Below the pieces are notes generated by a model, which ran no database searches, was not told the DNA's origin, and saw only the letters and a list, made by a program, of their open reading frames with translations. The position numbers and the translations under genes are program-made. A stretch of 64,000 bases of DNA from NCBI GenBank assembly GCA_016716275.1, contig JADJWR010000002.1, positions 186,001 through 250,000 of the forward strand, written 5' to 3'. Each line of letters opens with the position of its first letter. The first letter of the stretch is position 1. Shown in pieces: positions 20,838-29,609 of this stretch. The stretch is from Burkholderiales bacterium. Lineage in GTDB: Bacteria; Pseudomonadota; Gammaproteobacteria; Burkholderiales; Burkholderiaceae_F.

Positions 20838-23800
20838 TCAGGCGAGGTTGCGCAGTTCGCGCAGCGCCACCGAGGCGGTGGCCAGATCCATGCTGCGGAC
20901 CTGCGCCAGCTCGTCGATCAGCCGCCGCGCGCGCGACAGCGCGTGGGCATTGGCCTGCTCCCAGGCGGCCACCGCCGCCCTGGCGTCGCCGCCGGAGTGC
21001 AGCCGCACCGCCTGGGCGGCGAATTCGCGCTGCAGGTCGGCCAGGTCGTCGCCCAGCGCGGCCTTGGCGCGCGCCTGCCAGTAGCCGTCGGCATGAAGCT
21101 GCACGATCTGCGCCCGCAGGCGGTCCAGGCCGAGCGTGTCGCCGAGCGCGAAGTAGGTGCCGGCCACCTCGTCGAGGCCGCGTTGCGACTGCTCGGCGAT
21201 CTCGGCGACGTCGAGCGCGGCGAACTGCGCCTCGGCCGAGGCCACCCGTGCCGCCAGTTCGGCCGGCACGCCGGCGTCGAGCCAGCGCGCGTGCTGCTGG
21301 TGCCGCTGCCGCGGCTTGCCCGGCTCGGCGGCGATGAACGACAGCAGCCGCTCGGCGGCCGGCCGCAGGCGGGCGATGGTCTCGGCCATCGGGTCGGTCA
21401 GCCGGCGCGAGCGCAGGAACCAGACCGTCGCGCGCTCGGCGAGACGGGCCACCTCGACCAGCATCTCGGCCTGCACTTCGTCCGGCACCTGGCAGTCGAG
21501 CGCCTCGATGGCGGCGCGCGCCTCGCCGTTGGCAAAGCTCTCGCGCGCCAGCAGGTAGGCGCGCACCACCTGCGCCGGCGCCGCGCCGGTGTTCTCCGAC
21601 AGCCGGTGCACGAAGGTGCTGCCGACCCGGTTGACCATGCTATTGAGCACGTAGGTGGCGACGATCTCGCGCTTCAGCGGATGGCGGTCCATGTACACGG
21701 CGTAGCGCTCGCGCAGCGCCGTCGGGAAGTAGCGGTGCAGCGCGTCGGCGACGAACGGGTCCTCGGGCAGCTCGGAGGCGAGCAGCTCGTCGAACAGCCA
21801 CAGCTTCGAGTAGGCGAGCAGCACCGCGCCTTCCGGCGTGGTCAGTCCGATGCCCTGCTCGCGCCGCTCGTCGAGCGTCGCCTCGTCGGGCAGGAACTCC
21901 AGCGCCCGGTTCAGCCGCCCCGCCTTCTCGAGAAAGCGCATGAACCGTGCCTGCTGCTCGAGCAGCGGCCGCGCCAGCCGTCGGCTCAGCGAAAGCGCCT
22001 GTGTCTGGTAGTAGTTGTCGCGCAGCACCAGGTGACCAACCTCGTCGGTCATCTCCGCCAGCAGCTTGTTGCGCTGTTTTTCGGTCAGCTCGCCCTCGGC
22101 GATCACCAGGCCGAGCAGGATCTTGATGTTGACTTCGTGGTCGGAGGTGTCGACGCCGGCCGAGTTGTCGATCGCGTCGGTGTAGATGTGGCCGCCGATG
22201 CCGCCGCAGCCCTGCAGCGCGTACTCGATGCGGCCGAGCTGCGTGCAGCCGAGGTTGCCGCCTTCGGCCACCACCTTGCAGCGCAGCTGCCGGCCGCTGA
22301 CGCGGATGGCGTCGTTGGCGCGGTCGCCGACGTCGGCATGTGTCTCGGCCGAGCTCTTGACGTAGGTGCCGATGCCGCCGTTGTAGAGCAGGTCGACCGG
22401 CGCCTTCAGGATGGCGCTGATCAGCTCGTTCGGCGTCAGCGACCCGGCCTCGATGCCCAGCCGCGCTGCCGCCTGCGGCGAGACCGGCAACGACTTGGCC
22501 GAGCGCGGCCACACCCCGCCGCCTTCGGAGATCAGCGCCGCGTCGTAGTCGGCCCACGACGAGCGCGGCAACTCGAACAACCGCTGGCGCTCCTGCCAGC
22601 TCCTCGCCGCGTCGGGATCCGGGTCGATGAAGACGTGGCGGTGGTCGAAGGCGGCGAGCAGCCGGATGTGTCTCGAAAGCAGCATGCCGTTGCCGAACAC
22701 GTCGCCCGACATGTCGCCGACGCCCACGCAGGTGAACTCGGTCGACTGCGTATCGACGCCCATCTCGCGGAAGTGCCGCTTGACGCTCTCCCAGGCGCCG
22801 CGGGCGGTGATGCCCATGCCCTTGTGGTCGTAGCCGGCGCTGCCGCCGGAGGCGAAGGCGTCGCCCAGCCAGTGGCCGTACTCGGCGCTGATCGCGTTGG
22901 CGTAGTCGGAGAAGCTGGCCGTGCCCTTGTCGGCGGCGACCACCAGGTACGGGTCGTCGGCGTCGTGCCGCACCACCTGCGGCGGCGGCACCACCTTGCC
23001 TGCCACCAGGTTGTCGGTCAGGTCGAGCAGTCCGCGCAGGTAGTCCTGGTAGCAGGCCACGCCTTCCTTCAGGTACGCCTCGCGGTCGGCCGCCGGCGGC
23101 GCCTTCTTCAGCACGAAGCCGCCCTTCGATCCCACCGGCACGATCACCGTGTTCTTCACCATCTGCGCCTTGACCAGGCCCAGCACCTCGGTGCGGAAGT
23201 CCTCCAGCCGGTCCGACCAGCGCAGCCCGCCGCGCGCCACCTTGCCGCCGCGCAGGTGCACGCCCTCGAAGCGCGCCGAGTAGACGAAGATCTCGAACAT
23301 CGGTTTCGGTTCGGGCAGGCCCGGCACCTTGCCCGGGTCGAACTTGAACGACAGGAAGCCGCGCCGCTCGCCCCGCTCGTTCACGCGCCAGAAATTGGTC
23401 CGCGTGGTGGCCTGGATCAGCGCCAGGTACTGGCGCAGCACCCGATCCTCGTTGAGGTTCTCGACGTCCTCCAGCGCCTGCTGGATCTCGGTCACCACCG
23501 CGCCGCAGTCGGCCTCGCGCCCGGCCTCGCCGCGCTGCTCCGCCGGCTCGAATCGCCGGCGGAACAGCGCCACCAGCAGCCGGGCGATGCGCGGCTGCGC
23601 ATTGAAGGTGCTCTCGATGAACGCCGGCGTCAGCGCGAAGCCGGTCTGCCGCAGGTACTTGGCGTAGGCGCGCAGCACCTGCACTTCGTCGGCGGCAAGA
23701 CCCGCCCGCAGCACCAGGCGGTTGAACTCGTCGTTCTCGATGCTGCCGTCGGCCACCCGCAGAAAGGCCTCCTCGAACAGCGGCCTGACCGCGTCGACCT

Positions 23801-25676
23801 CGACCTGGTCGGTCGACAGCGCCAGCAGCTCGAAGTCGTGCACCCACATGGCGGCGCCGTCGGCCGGCTGCAGCTTCGCCGGGTGCTCGGTCTGCACGCG
23901 CACGCCCATCCGCTCGAGCATCGGCAGGCTGTCGGACAGTTCGACCGGGCCACCGGCGCGATAGATCTTGAAACCGAGCGCGCCCGCCGGCGCGCCGAGC
24001 GGCCGGTACAGCTTCACATCGGTGCGGCCGCCGGCGAGCGCCTCCAGCTTGCGGATGTCGGCGACCGCCGCCCGCGCCGCGGTGCGCTCGCGATAGGCGC
24101 TCGGGAAGGCGCGCTGCCAGCGCTTGTAGAGCTGGGTGCCCCTGCCCTCGCCCTCCGACTCGATCAGCGCCTCGGCCAGCTCGTCCGCCCAGCGGCGGGC
24201 GGCGGCGGCCAGCGCCGCCTCCAGCTCGCGCCGGTCGACCTCGGGCACCTGGCCGGGCGTGGTGCGCACGGTGAACAGGATGCGCGCCAGGATGTCGTCG
24301 GTCAGCAGGACATCGAACTCCTTGCTGCTGCCGGCGAAGGCGTTCATCAGGATGTCCTGGAACTTGATCCGCAGGTCGGTGCCGTAGTTCTCGCGCGGCA
24401 CGAACACCAGGCAGGTGACGAAGCGCTCGAACGGATCGCGGCGGATGAACAGCCGCAGCCGCTGCCGCTCGCCCAGGCGCAGGATGCCGATGGCGTTGTC
24501 GTACAGCTCCTCGGCGCCGATCTGGAACAGCTCGTCGCGCGGGTAGCTCTCGAGGATCTGCACCAGCGCCTTGCCGAGGTGGCTGTCCGGCGCGAGTCCG
24601 GCGCGGGTGATCACCGCCGCCACCTTGCCGCGCAGCAGCGGGATGTCGATCACCCGCGCGCTGTAGGCGGTCGAGGTCAGCAGGCCGAGGAAGCGGTGCT
24701 CGCCGATCACGGTTCCGTCGGGGCCGAAGCGCTTGATGCCGATGTAGTCGACGTTGCCGGGCCGGTGCACGGTGGCGCGCGCGTTGGCCTTGGTGACGAT
24801 CACCAGCGGCGTCGGCGAGTGCGCCATCGCGCGGGCCTGCTTCGGCAGGGCGGCGAAGCTGCCGGAGACCTTCTCGTCGCCGCTTTCGCGCAGCACGCCC
24901 AGCCCGGTGCCGGGGACCAGCCGCAGCGCGTCCTCGCCGTCTTCGACCACCAGGTCGTGGCGGCGGTACCCAAGCAGCAGGAAGTTGCCCGCCGCCAGCC
25001 ACTCGACAAAGGCGCGGCTCTCGGCCAGTTCGCCCTGCGCCGCCGCCGGCACCCGCCCGTCGAGCTCGCTGACCACGTCGATCAGCCGGGCCAGCATCTG
25101 CTTCCAGTCGGCGGTGACCGAACGGACGTCGCCGAGCACGCGCTCGATGCCGGCAGCCAGTTTGGCGCGCGCCTCCGGTTCGACCAGCCGGTCGACCTCG
25201 ATGTGCATCCACGACTCGCGCGGCAGCTGCGGCCGGTCGCTGCGCGGCCACAGGCCGGTCAGCGCGCCCGTCGCATCGCGCTCGACCGCATAGACCGGAT
25301 GCACGCGCAGGTGCATCGTCAGCCCCTGCCGGTTGGCCTCCATGGTCGCCGAGTCGACCAGGAACGGCATGTCGTCGTTGACCACCTCGATGACCGTGTG
25401 GCGCACCGCCCAGCCGTGCTCGGCGGCGCTCGGGTTGAACACGCGCACGCGCGGTGCGCCCGGCGTGCGCACGCGGCCCAGCTCCCACTGCGACAGCGCG
25501 GCACCGGCGAGATCGTCGGCGCTGCGTGCCGCCAGGTCGTCGGGATCGACCTGCCGGTAGTACTCGCGGATGAAAACCTCGACCAGCGGCCGCTCGTCGG
25601 CGACGACCTTCTGCTGCGCGTGCTCGACCGCGGCGGCGAGCCGCTCCTCGTGCAGTGAGCTGGCCGGCTTGTTCAT
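20838..25676 (-). CDS. gdhB: NAD-dependent glutamate dehydrogenase (large, about 180 kDa type)
   Basis: Oxidatively deaminates glutamate to 2-oxoglutarate and ammonia using NAD. The 1612-residue product is the full length for the 180-kDa class. It has the long N-terminal regulatory part (ACT-like modules, about 1-700), the catalytic region with KGGFVLKKAPP near 860, KGMGITARGAWESVKRHF near 985 and FTCVGVGDMSGDVFGNG near 1010, and the class-specific C-terminal domain. The ATG at 25676 is chosen because it has a good Shine-Dalgarno (GAGGGGA) and matches family N-termini; an upstream in-frame ATG at 25733 gives an atypical 19-residue extension. It is transcribed divergently from the DnaQ-Cho gene. 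Confidence 0.96.
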   Translation of the reverse strand: MNKPASSLHEERLAAAVEHAQQKVVADERPLVEVFIREYYRQVDPDDLAARSADDLAGAALSQWELGRVRTPGAPRVRVFNPSAAEHGWAVRHTVIEVVNDDMPFLVDSATMEANRQGLTMHLRVHPVYAVERDATGALTGLWPRSDRPQLPRESWMHIEVDRLVEPEARAKLAAGIERVLGDVRSVTADWKQMLARLIDVVSELDGRVPAAAQGELAESRAFVEWLAAGNFLLLGYRRHDLVVEDGEDALRLVPGTGLGVLRESGDEKVSGSFAALPKQARAMAHSPTPLVIVTKANARATVHRPGNVDYIGIKRFGPDGTVIGEHRFLGLLTSTAYSARVIDIPLLRGKVAAVITRAGLAPDSHLGKALVQILESYPRDELFQIGAEELYDNAIGILRLGERQRLRLFIRRDPFERFVTCLVFVPRENYGTDLRIKFQDILMNAFAGSSKEFDVLLTDDILARILFTVRTTPGQVPEVDRRELEAALAAAARRWADELAEALIESEGEGRGTQLYKRWQRAFPSAYRERTAARAAVADIRKLEALAGGRTDVKLYRPLGAPAGALGFKIYRAGGPVELSDSLPMLERMGVRVQTEHPAKLQPADGAAMWVHDFELLALSTDQVEVDAVRPLFEEAFLRVADGSIENDEFNRLVLRAGLAADEVQVLRAYAKYLRQTGFALTPAFIESTFNAQPRIARLLVALFRRRFEPAEQRGEAGREADCGAVVTEIQQALEDVENLNEDRVLRQYLALIQATTRTNFWRVNERGERRGFLSFKFDPGKVPGLPEPKPMFEIFVYSARFEGVHLRGGKVARGGLRWSDRLEDFRTEVLGLVKAQMVKNTVIVPVGSKGGFVLKKAPPAADREAYLKEGVACYQDYLRGLLDLTDNLVAGKVVPPPQVVRHDADDPYLVVAADKGTASFSDYANAISAEYGHWLGDAFASGGSAGYDHKGMGITARGAWESVKRHFREMGVDTQSTEFTCVGVGDMSGDVFGNGMLLSRHIRLLAAFDHRHVFIDPDPDAARSWQERQRLFELPRSSWADYDAALISEGGGVWPRSAKSLPVSPQAAARLGIEAGSLTPNELISAILKAPVDLLYNGGIGTYVKSSAETHADVGDRANDAIRVSGRQLRCKVVAEGGNLGCTQLGRIEYALQGCGGIGGHIYTDAIDNSAGVDTSDHEVNIKILLGLVIAEGELTEKQRNKLLAEMTDEVGHLVLRDNYYQTQALSLSRRLARPLLEQQARFMRFLEKAGRLNRALEFLPDEATLDERREQGIGLTTPEGAVLLAYSKLWLFDELLASELPEDPFVADALHRYFPTALRERYAVYMDRHPLKREIVATYVLNSMVNRVGSTFVHRLSENTGAAPAQVVRAYLLARESFANGEARAAIEALDCQVPDEVQAEMLVEVARLAERATVWFLRSRRLTDPMAETIARLRPAAERLLSFIAAEPGKPRQRHQQHARWLDAGVPAELAARVASAEAQFAALDVAEIAEQSQRGLDEVAGTYFALGDTLGLDRLRAQIVQLHADGYWQARAKAALGDDLADLQREFAAQAVRLHSGGDARAAVAAWEQANAHALSRARRLIDELAQVRSMDLATASVALRELRNLA

Positions 25677-25750
25677 CGGCGTCCCCTCGTTTCTCGGTTG
25701 CGCGGAGTATGCACCGCCGGCCGCGACGGACAAGCTCTAGACTCGCCGGC

Positions 25751-27172
25751 ATGTTCGGGTCATTCGCCGACCGGCGCTGGGTGTTCGTCGACGTCGAGAC
25801 GACTGGCGCCTCGCCGGCCCGCGAGCGGGTGACCGAGGTGGGCATCGTCACGGTGGAGACCGACGGCGAGGCGCAGCGCGTCAGCGAGTGGTCGTCACTG
25901 GTCAATCCCGGCGTGCCGATCCCGCCCGAGATCCAGTGGCTGACCGGCATCAGCAACGAGATGGTGCGCGCCGCGCCGCGCTTCGCCGAACTGGCCGAGC
26001 CGCTGTACGACCGGCTGTCCGACGCCGTGTTCGTCGCCCACAACGCGCGCTTCGACTACGGCTTCCTGAAGGCGGAGTTCTCGCGCGCCGGCTACGACTG
26101 GCGCGCATCGACGCTGTGCACGGTGCGGCTCAGTCGCTACCTGTACCCGGACCGCGGGCCGCACTCGCTCGATGCGATCATCGAGCGCTTCGGGCTGGAC
26201 GGCGACGAGCGACACCGTGCGCTCGGCGACGCGCGCGTGCTGTGGCGGCTGATCGGCTGCCTGCGGCAGCGGCACGGCGACGCCGCGCTCGCGGCGGCGG
26301 TCGAGCGGCTGCTGGCGCGGCCGAGCACGCCGCCGGCGCTGCCGCCGGAAGAGCTGGAGGCGATCCCGCACGCGCCGGGCGTGTATCTGTTCTACGGCGC
26401 CAATGCGCAGCCGATCTACATCGGCAAGAGCGTCGACCTGAAGGCGCGGGTGCTGAATCACTTCGCCAACGACCACGCCTCGGCAACCGACCTGCGGCTG
26501 TCGCAGGAAGTGCGGCGCATCGAGTGGCAGCGCACCGCCGGCGAGACCGGCGCGCTGCTGCGCGAGGCCGAGCTCATCAAGACCCGCCTGCCGGCGCACA
26601 ACATCGCCCTGCGCCGCAAGCGCAACCAGGTCTTCGTCACGCTCGACGACGAGGGGCGACCGCGCTTCGTGCCGGCGGCCGCGGTGCCGCTCGAGCACCT
26701 GCACCAGCACTACGGGCCGTTTGCCTCGCGGCCGGGCGCGCGGAGCTTCCTGCAGGCGCTGGCCGCCGAGCACGGCCTGTGCCTGAAGACGCTGAAGCTC
26801 GAGGGCCGCTCGCGCGCCGCCGCCGGTGCGCCGTGCTTCAACCACCAGCTTCGCCACTGCCTCGGCGCCTGTGTCGGCGCCGAGCCGATCGAGGCGCACG
26901 CGGCGCGGCTGCGCGAGCTGCTCGAGCCGCGCCGCGTGCCGGCCTGGCCGCATGCCGCCGCAGTGGCGCTCGCCGAGCGTGACCCCGGCGCGACGGGCGA
27001 GGACCTGCACGTGTTCGACCGCTGGTGCTGGCTCGGCACGGTGCGCTCGGCTGCCGCAGCGCTGCAACTGGCCGCCGACGCGCCGCGCGTGTTCGACGCC
27101 GACGTGTACCGGATCGTGCTGCGCGCGCTGTCCGCCGCCGACTCCGCGGCTTTGCTGCCGTTGTCTGCCTGA
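25751..27172 (+). CDS. DnaQ-like 3'-5' exonuclease fused to UvrC/Cho-type GIY-YIG nuclease
   Basis: A 473-residue two-domain DNA repair nuclease. Residues about 8-175 are a DEDDh exonuclease: Asp 14 and Glu 16 in FVDVETTG, HNARFDYGFL near 98, and HRALGDARV near 157 with the last His and Asp. Residues about 200-290 are a GIY-YIG endonuclease (GVYLFYGA then PIYIGKSVDLKARV, with the catalytic Glu in LLREAELIK). The rest is like Cho, the UvrC homologue that makes the 3' incision in nucleotide excision repair. The fusion is recurrent in proteobacteria. Coupling an incision activity to an exonuclease suggests repair of bulky lesions or crosslinks, but the natural substrate is not known. Confidence 0.9.
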   Translation: MFGSFADRRWVFVDVETTGASPARERVTEVGIVTVETDGEAQRVSEWSSLVNPGVPIPPEIQWLTGISNEMVRAAPRFAELAEPLYDRLSDAVFVAHNARFDYGFLKAEFSRAGYDWRASTLCTVRLSRYLYPDRGPHSLDAIIERFGLDGDERHRALGDARVLWRLIGCLRQRHGDAALAAAVERLLARPSTPPALPPEELEAIPHAPGVYLFYGANAQPIYIGKSVDLKARVLNHFANDHASATDLRLSQEVRRIEWQRTAGETGALLREAELIKTRLPAHNIALRRKRNQVFVTLDDEGRPRFVPAAAVPLEHLHQHYGPFASRPGARSFLQALAAEHGLCLKTLKLEGRSRAAAGAPCFNHQLRHCLGACVGAEPIEAHAARLRELLEPRRVPAWPHAAAVALAERDPGATGEDLHVFDRWCWLGTVRSAAAALQLAADAPRVFDADVYRIVLRALSAADSAALLPLSA

Positions 27173-27260
27173 GGCGCCGGCGCGGGTCGCTGGGCGGCGC
27201 ATGCGGCGTCGTCACGCCCCGGCGGCGGACACCGCCAGGCGACCGTTCGGCGGTCGGCGA

Positions 27261-28328
27261 TCAGTGCGGCCGCAGCAGTGCGCCGCTGGCGATGCCGCGC
27301 AGCGTCTGCACCAGCGTGACCAGCCACAGGCCGGCGAGCAGCGCCAGCGCCAGCGCGCCGACGGCGACCACCGGCGCGAGCCCGAGCTGCGTGCCCAGCC
27401 GCCAGCTGGCGGCGACGAAGGCGCCGAGCGGAAAGGTGAAGGCCCACCACGACAGCGCAAACGGCAGGTCGCCGCGGCGCGCCGCCGAGAGCGTCAGTAT
27501 CGAGGCCATCAGCAGCCACCACACGCCGAAGCCCCACAGCAGCAGGCCGGCGACCTGCACCACGCCGCCGGCCGCCAGTTCAGGCATCGCCTCGGCCAGG
27601 TTGAGCAGGCTGACCGGGATCACGCCGAGCGGTCCGAGATTGACCCAGGCCGTCGGCACCAGCGGGCGGCCGACCCGCTTGCCGAGCACGTAGCGGAACA
27701 TGGTCAGCCCCAGCACGCCGATGTACAGCAGGCTGCCGGCGCCGAGCGCCGCCCAGTTGAAGACCAGCGCCAGCTCGCGCCAGCCCGGGCCGAAGGTGGC
27801 GGCCAGCGGTGCGCCGGCCACCGGGATCACCACCAGGCCCACCGGCGGGATGAACATCGCCGGCGTGACGTGCTCGAGGCTCACCGTATCGCCGTGGAAC
27901 ACCAGCGCCAGGATGGCGAAGCTGAAGACCACCGTGAGCAGCGCGCCCGGCAGCCACAGCGCCAGCGCGACGCCGGTGTGGTGGCCGAAGACGAGGAACT
28001 GCAGCGCCAGCACGATCAGCGCGATCGAGAAGGTCGGGTAGAAGTGCGCCTGCACCGGGTGCCGCAGCGAGGCCAGCGCCGCTGCGGTGTGGCGGACCCA
28101 GCGCGCCAGCCACGGGCCGGCCAGCAGCACGAAGAAGACCACGTTCAGCCAGTGCAGGCCGACCGCCGGCGTCTCGAGCGCCGGCACCAGCCTGGCGTAG
28201 AAGTGCAGCGTCACCGCCAGCACGCCGGTGCCCATCACCGCGGCGAACCAGCCCGGCGCGAATGCCTGCAGCCAGTTCACCGGCGTCGCGCCGGCGGCCG
28301 CAGTGGTCGTCCCAGGGGTTGTGCTCAT
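27261..28328 (-). CDS. TDT family / SLAC1-TehA type anion transporter
   Basis: A 355-residue inner-membrane protein with about ten hydrophobic helices, matching the tellurite-resistance/dicarboxylate transporter (TDT) and SLAC1-TehA fold: FAPGWFAAVMGTGVLAV at the start, then repeated helix pairs. TehA homologues form anion channels or transporters; some confer tellurite resistance when overexpressed and yeast SSU1 exports sulfite. The substrate here is not evident. It is the last gene on its strand before the DnaQ-Cho gene and follows bfr by 41 bases, so it might be read through from the bfr transcript. Confidence 0.85.
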   Translation of the reverse strand: MSTTPGTTTAAAGATPVNWLQAFAPGWFAAVMGTGVLAVTLHFYARLVPALETPAVGLHWLNVVFFVLLAGPWLARWVRHTAAALASLRHPVQAHFYPTFSIALIVLALQFLVFGHHTGVALALWLPGALLTVVFSFAILALVFHGDTVSLEHVTPAMFIPPVGLVVIPVAGAPLAATFGPGWRELALVFNWAALGAGSLLYIGVLGLTMFRYVLGKRVGRPLVPTAWVNLGPLGVIPVSLLNLAEAMPELAAGGVVQVAGLLLWGFGVWWLLMASILTLSAARRGDLPFALSWWAFTFPLGAFVAASWRLGTQLGLAPVVAVGALALALLAGLWLVTLVQTLRGIASGALLRPH

Positions 28329-28369
28329 CGTGGCCCGCCTCGACGGCCGCCCGGCGGCGTCTGGCCCCG

Positions 28370-28846
28370 CTAGCCCGGCCCGCCCATCTGCGACTGCAGG
28401 TAGTTCTGCAGGCCGACCTCGCCGATCAGCTCGATCTGCGTCTCGAGGAAGTCGATGTGCTCCTCGGTGTCCTCCAGGATGTCCGCGAGGATCTCGCGCG
28501 AGACGAAGTCCCTCGCGCCCTCGCAGCAGACGATCGCCTCCTTCAGCGTCTTCTGCGAGCCGACCTCCAGCTGCAGGTCGCCCTGCAGCAGCTCGGCGAC
28601 GTTCTGCCCGATCAGCAGCTTGCCGAGGCCCTGCAGGTTCGGCAGGCCCTCGAGCAGCAGGATCCGCTCGATCAGCCGATCGGCGTGCTTCATCTCCTCG
28701 ATCGACTCCTTGTACTCATGGTCGCCTAGGCGCTCGAAGCCCCAGTTCTTCAGCATCCGCGCGTGCAGGAAGTACTGGTTGACCGCGGTGAGCTCGTTCT
28801 TCAGCTGGGCGTTCAGGAACGCGATGACCTGCTTGTCGCCTTGCAT
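28370..28846 (-). CDS. bfr: bacterioferritin
   Basis: A 158-residue heme-containing ferritin subunit that stores iron in a 24-mer shell. By direct alignment to the E. coli numbering, the ferroxidase ligands Glu 18, Glu 51, His 54, Glu 94 and His 130 and the heme ligand Met 52 are present. Position 127, normally Glu, reads Thr (sequence DTEEH), although Glu 128 and 129 follow. The start has a strong Shine-Dalgarno (GAGGAG). It lies downstream of the bacterioferritin-associated ferredoxin bfd in the same direction, so both probably share the Fur-like promoter region at about 29.2 kb. Confidence 0.96.
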   Translation of the reverse strand: MQGDKQVIAFLNAQLKNELTAVNQYFLHARMLKNWGFERLGDHEYKESIEEMKHADRLIERILLLEGLPNLQGLGKLLIGQNVAELLQGDLQLEVGSQKTLKEAIVCCEGARDFVSREILADILEDTEEHIDFLETQIELIGEVGLQNYLQSQMGGPG

Positions 28847-28919
28847 GGGTTCTCCTCGGTTTCCGGCGCCCGCTGGGGCGCAGGCACGGCGAGTCTAGGT
28901 CAGCGCCTGCGGGCGCGCC

Positions 28920-29123
28920 TCAGCTCGCCGCCGCCCTGGCGCTGCCGTGCGCGGCGGGACAGCTGCGGCAATCACTGATCAGCTGCGCGGCCGTCTCGCG
29001 GCAGCAGCCGCAGCGGGTGCCGACGCCGAGGTGCTCGCCGATCGCCTCGAGCGAGTCGGCGCCGAGGTGGACCGCGGCGCGGATCTCGTGATCGGTGACC
29101 GCATGGCAGAGACACACGTACAT
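28920..29123 (-). CDS. bfd: bacterioferritin-associated ferredoxin
   Basis: A 67-residue [2Fe-2S] protein that reduces the ferric core of bacterioferritin and so releases iron. Cluster ligands are Cys 4 and Cys 6 (VCLCHAVTD) and Cys 38 and Cys 41 (GTRCGCCR), the exact Bfd arrangement. The start at 29123 is chosen because the protein then begins MYVCLC as in other Bfd proteins; an upstream in-frame ATG at 29171 adds an unrelated tail. The gene precedes bfr, and Fur-like sequences lie about 90-165 bases upstream, so it should be induced when iron is short. Confidence 0.95.
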   Translation of the reverse strand: MYVCLCHAVTDHEIRAAVHLGADSLEAIGEHLGVGTRCGCCRETAAQLISDCRSCPAAHGSARAAAS

Positions 29124-29210
29124 CGATATCCCCTTGGGCCCGGCTGAGACCCCGTCGACGCGCGCTCGCAATGTGCCGGCGGGTCGACGGGAACGGCTTG
29201 AGCCAGATCA

Positions 29211-29280
29211 AATAAATGTAAACGATTCTCAATTGACATTCGCTCTCAATATATATCAAATGCGAATCATTCTCACTTAA
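29211..29280. promoter_or_regulatory. Fur-like operator region between bfd and the divergent small gene
   Basis: This AT-rich island stands out from the surrounding GC-rich DNA. It contains two stretches resembling the Fur box GATAATGATAATCATTATC: TGTAAACGATTCTCAATT (about 29217-29234) and AAATGCGAATCATTCTCACT (about 29258-29277); the second has the better match. The bfd/bfr genes run leftward and a small gene plus a diheme peroxidase run rightward, so one region could control both. Spacing and the absence of another recognisable regulator site support iron control, but binding is not shown. Confidence 0.6.
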
Positions 29281-29290
29281 GGTCATCACG

Positions 29291-29581
29291 ATGACGCCGG
29301 TCCCGTCGACGCACCTGCAACTCATCGCGGCACTGGCCGCCATGAGCGAAGCCAATCTGGCTCTGCGGGCAGGTCATGGAGCCACGCCCGCCATCAGCCG
29401 TGCGGCGCGCTGCCTGGACGTGCTCGCCGACTGTCCGGATCTCGCCCCGGCGCTGCGGCGGCTGTGCGACGCGCTGAGCGCGCAGTGGGCGTCGGCGATC
29501 GCGCCGCTGCCGCACGGCCCACCGGCGCGGCGGGACGACGGCGGCGCGGCCGTCATTGCGCTGCGTCGCGCAGCGACTTGA
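29291..29581 (+). CDS. small protein of unknown function behind Fur-like sites
   Basis: A 96-residue, Ala/Leu/Arg-rich, mostly helical protein (LQLIAALAAMSEANLALRAG near the start; two Cys in RCLDVLADCPDL). There is no signal peptide, membrane helix or metal motif I recognise, and I cannot assign a family. A weak Shine-Dalgarno (AAGG) precedes the ATG, which lies 13 bases after the better Fur-like site. The diheme peroxidase gene begins 28 bases downstream, suggesting a two-gene iron-regulated unit. Its existence as a protein is likely but not certain. Confidence 0.55.
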   Translation: MTPVPSTHLQLIAALAAMSEANLALRAGHGATPAISRAARCLDVLADCPDLAPALRRLCDALSAQWASAIAPLPHGPPARRDDGGAAVIALRRAAT

Positions 29582-29609
29582 ACAACAGAACCACTCGGGG
29601 AGGAGTCAG

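Noticed and set aside
20943..25658. A 1571-residue open frame on the plus strand, and a 1467-residue one on the minus strand in another frame (21640-26043)
   Set aside because: Both overlap the NAD-glutamate dehydrogenase gene, whose frame has clear family motifs; they are composition shadows.
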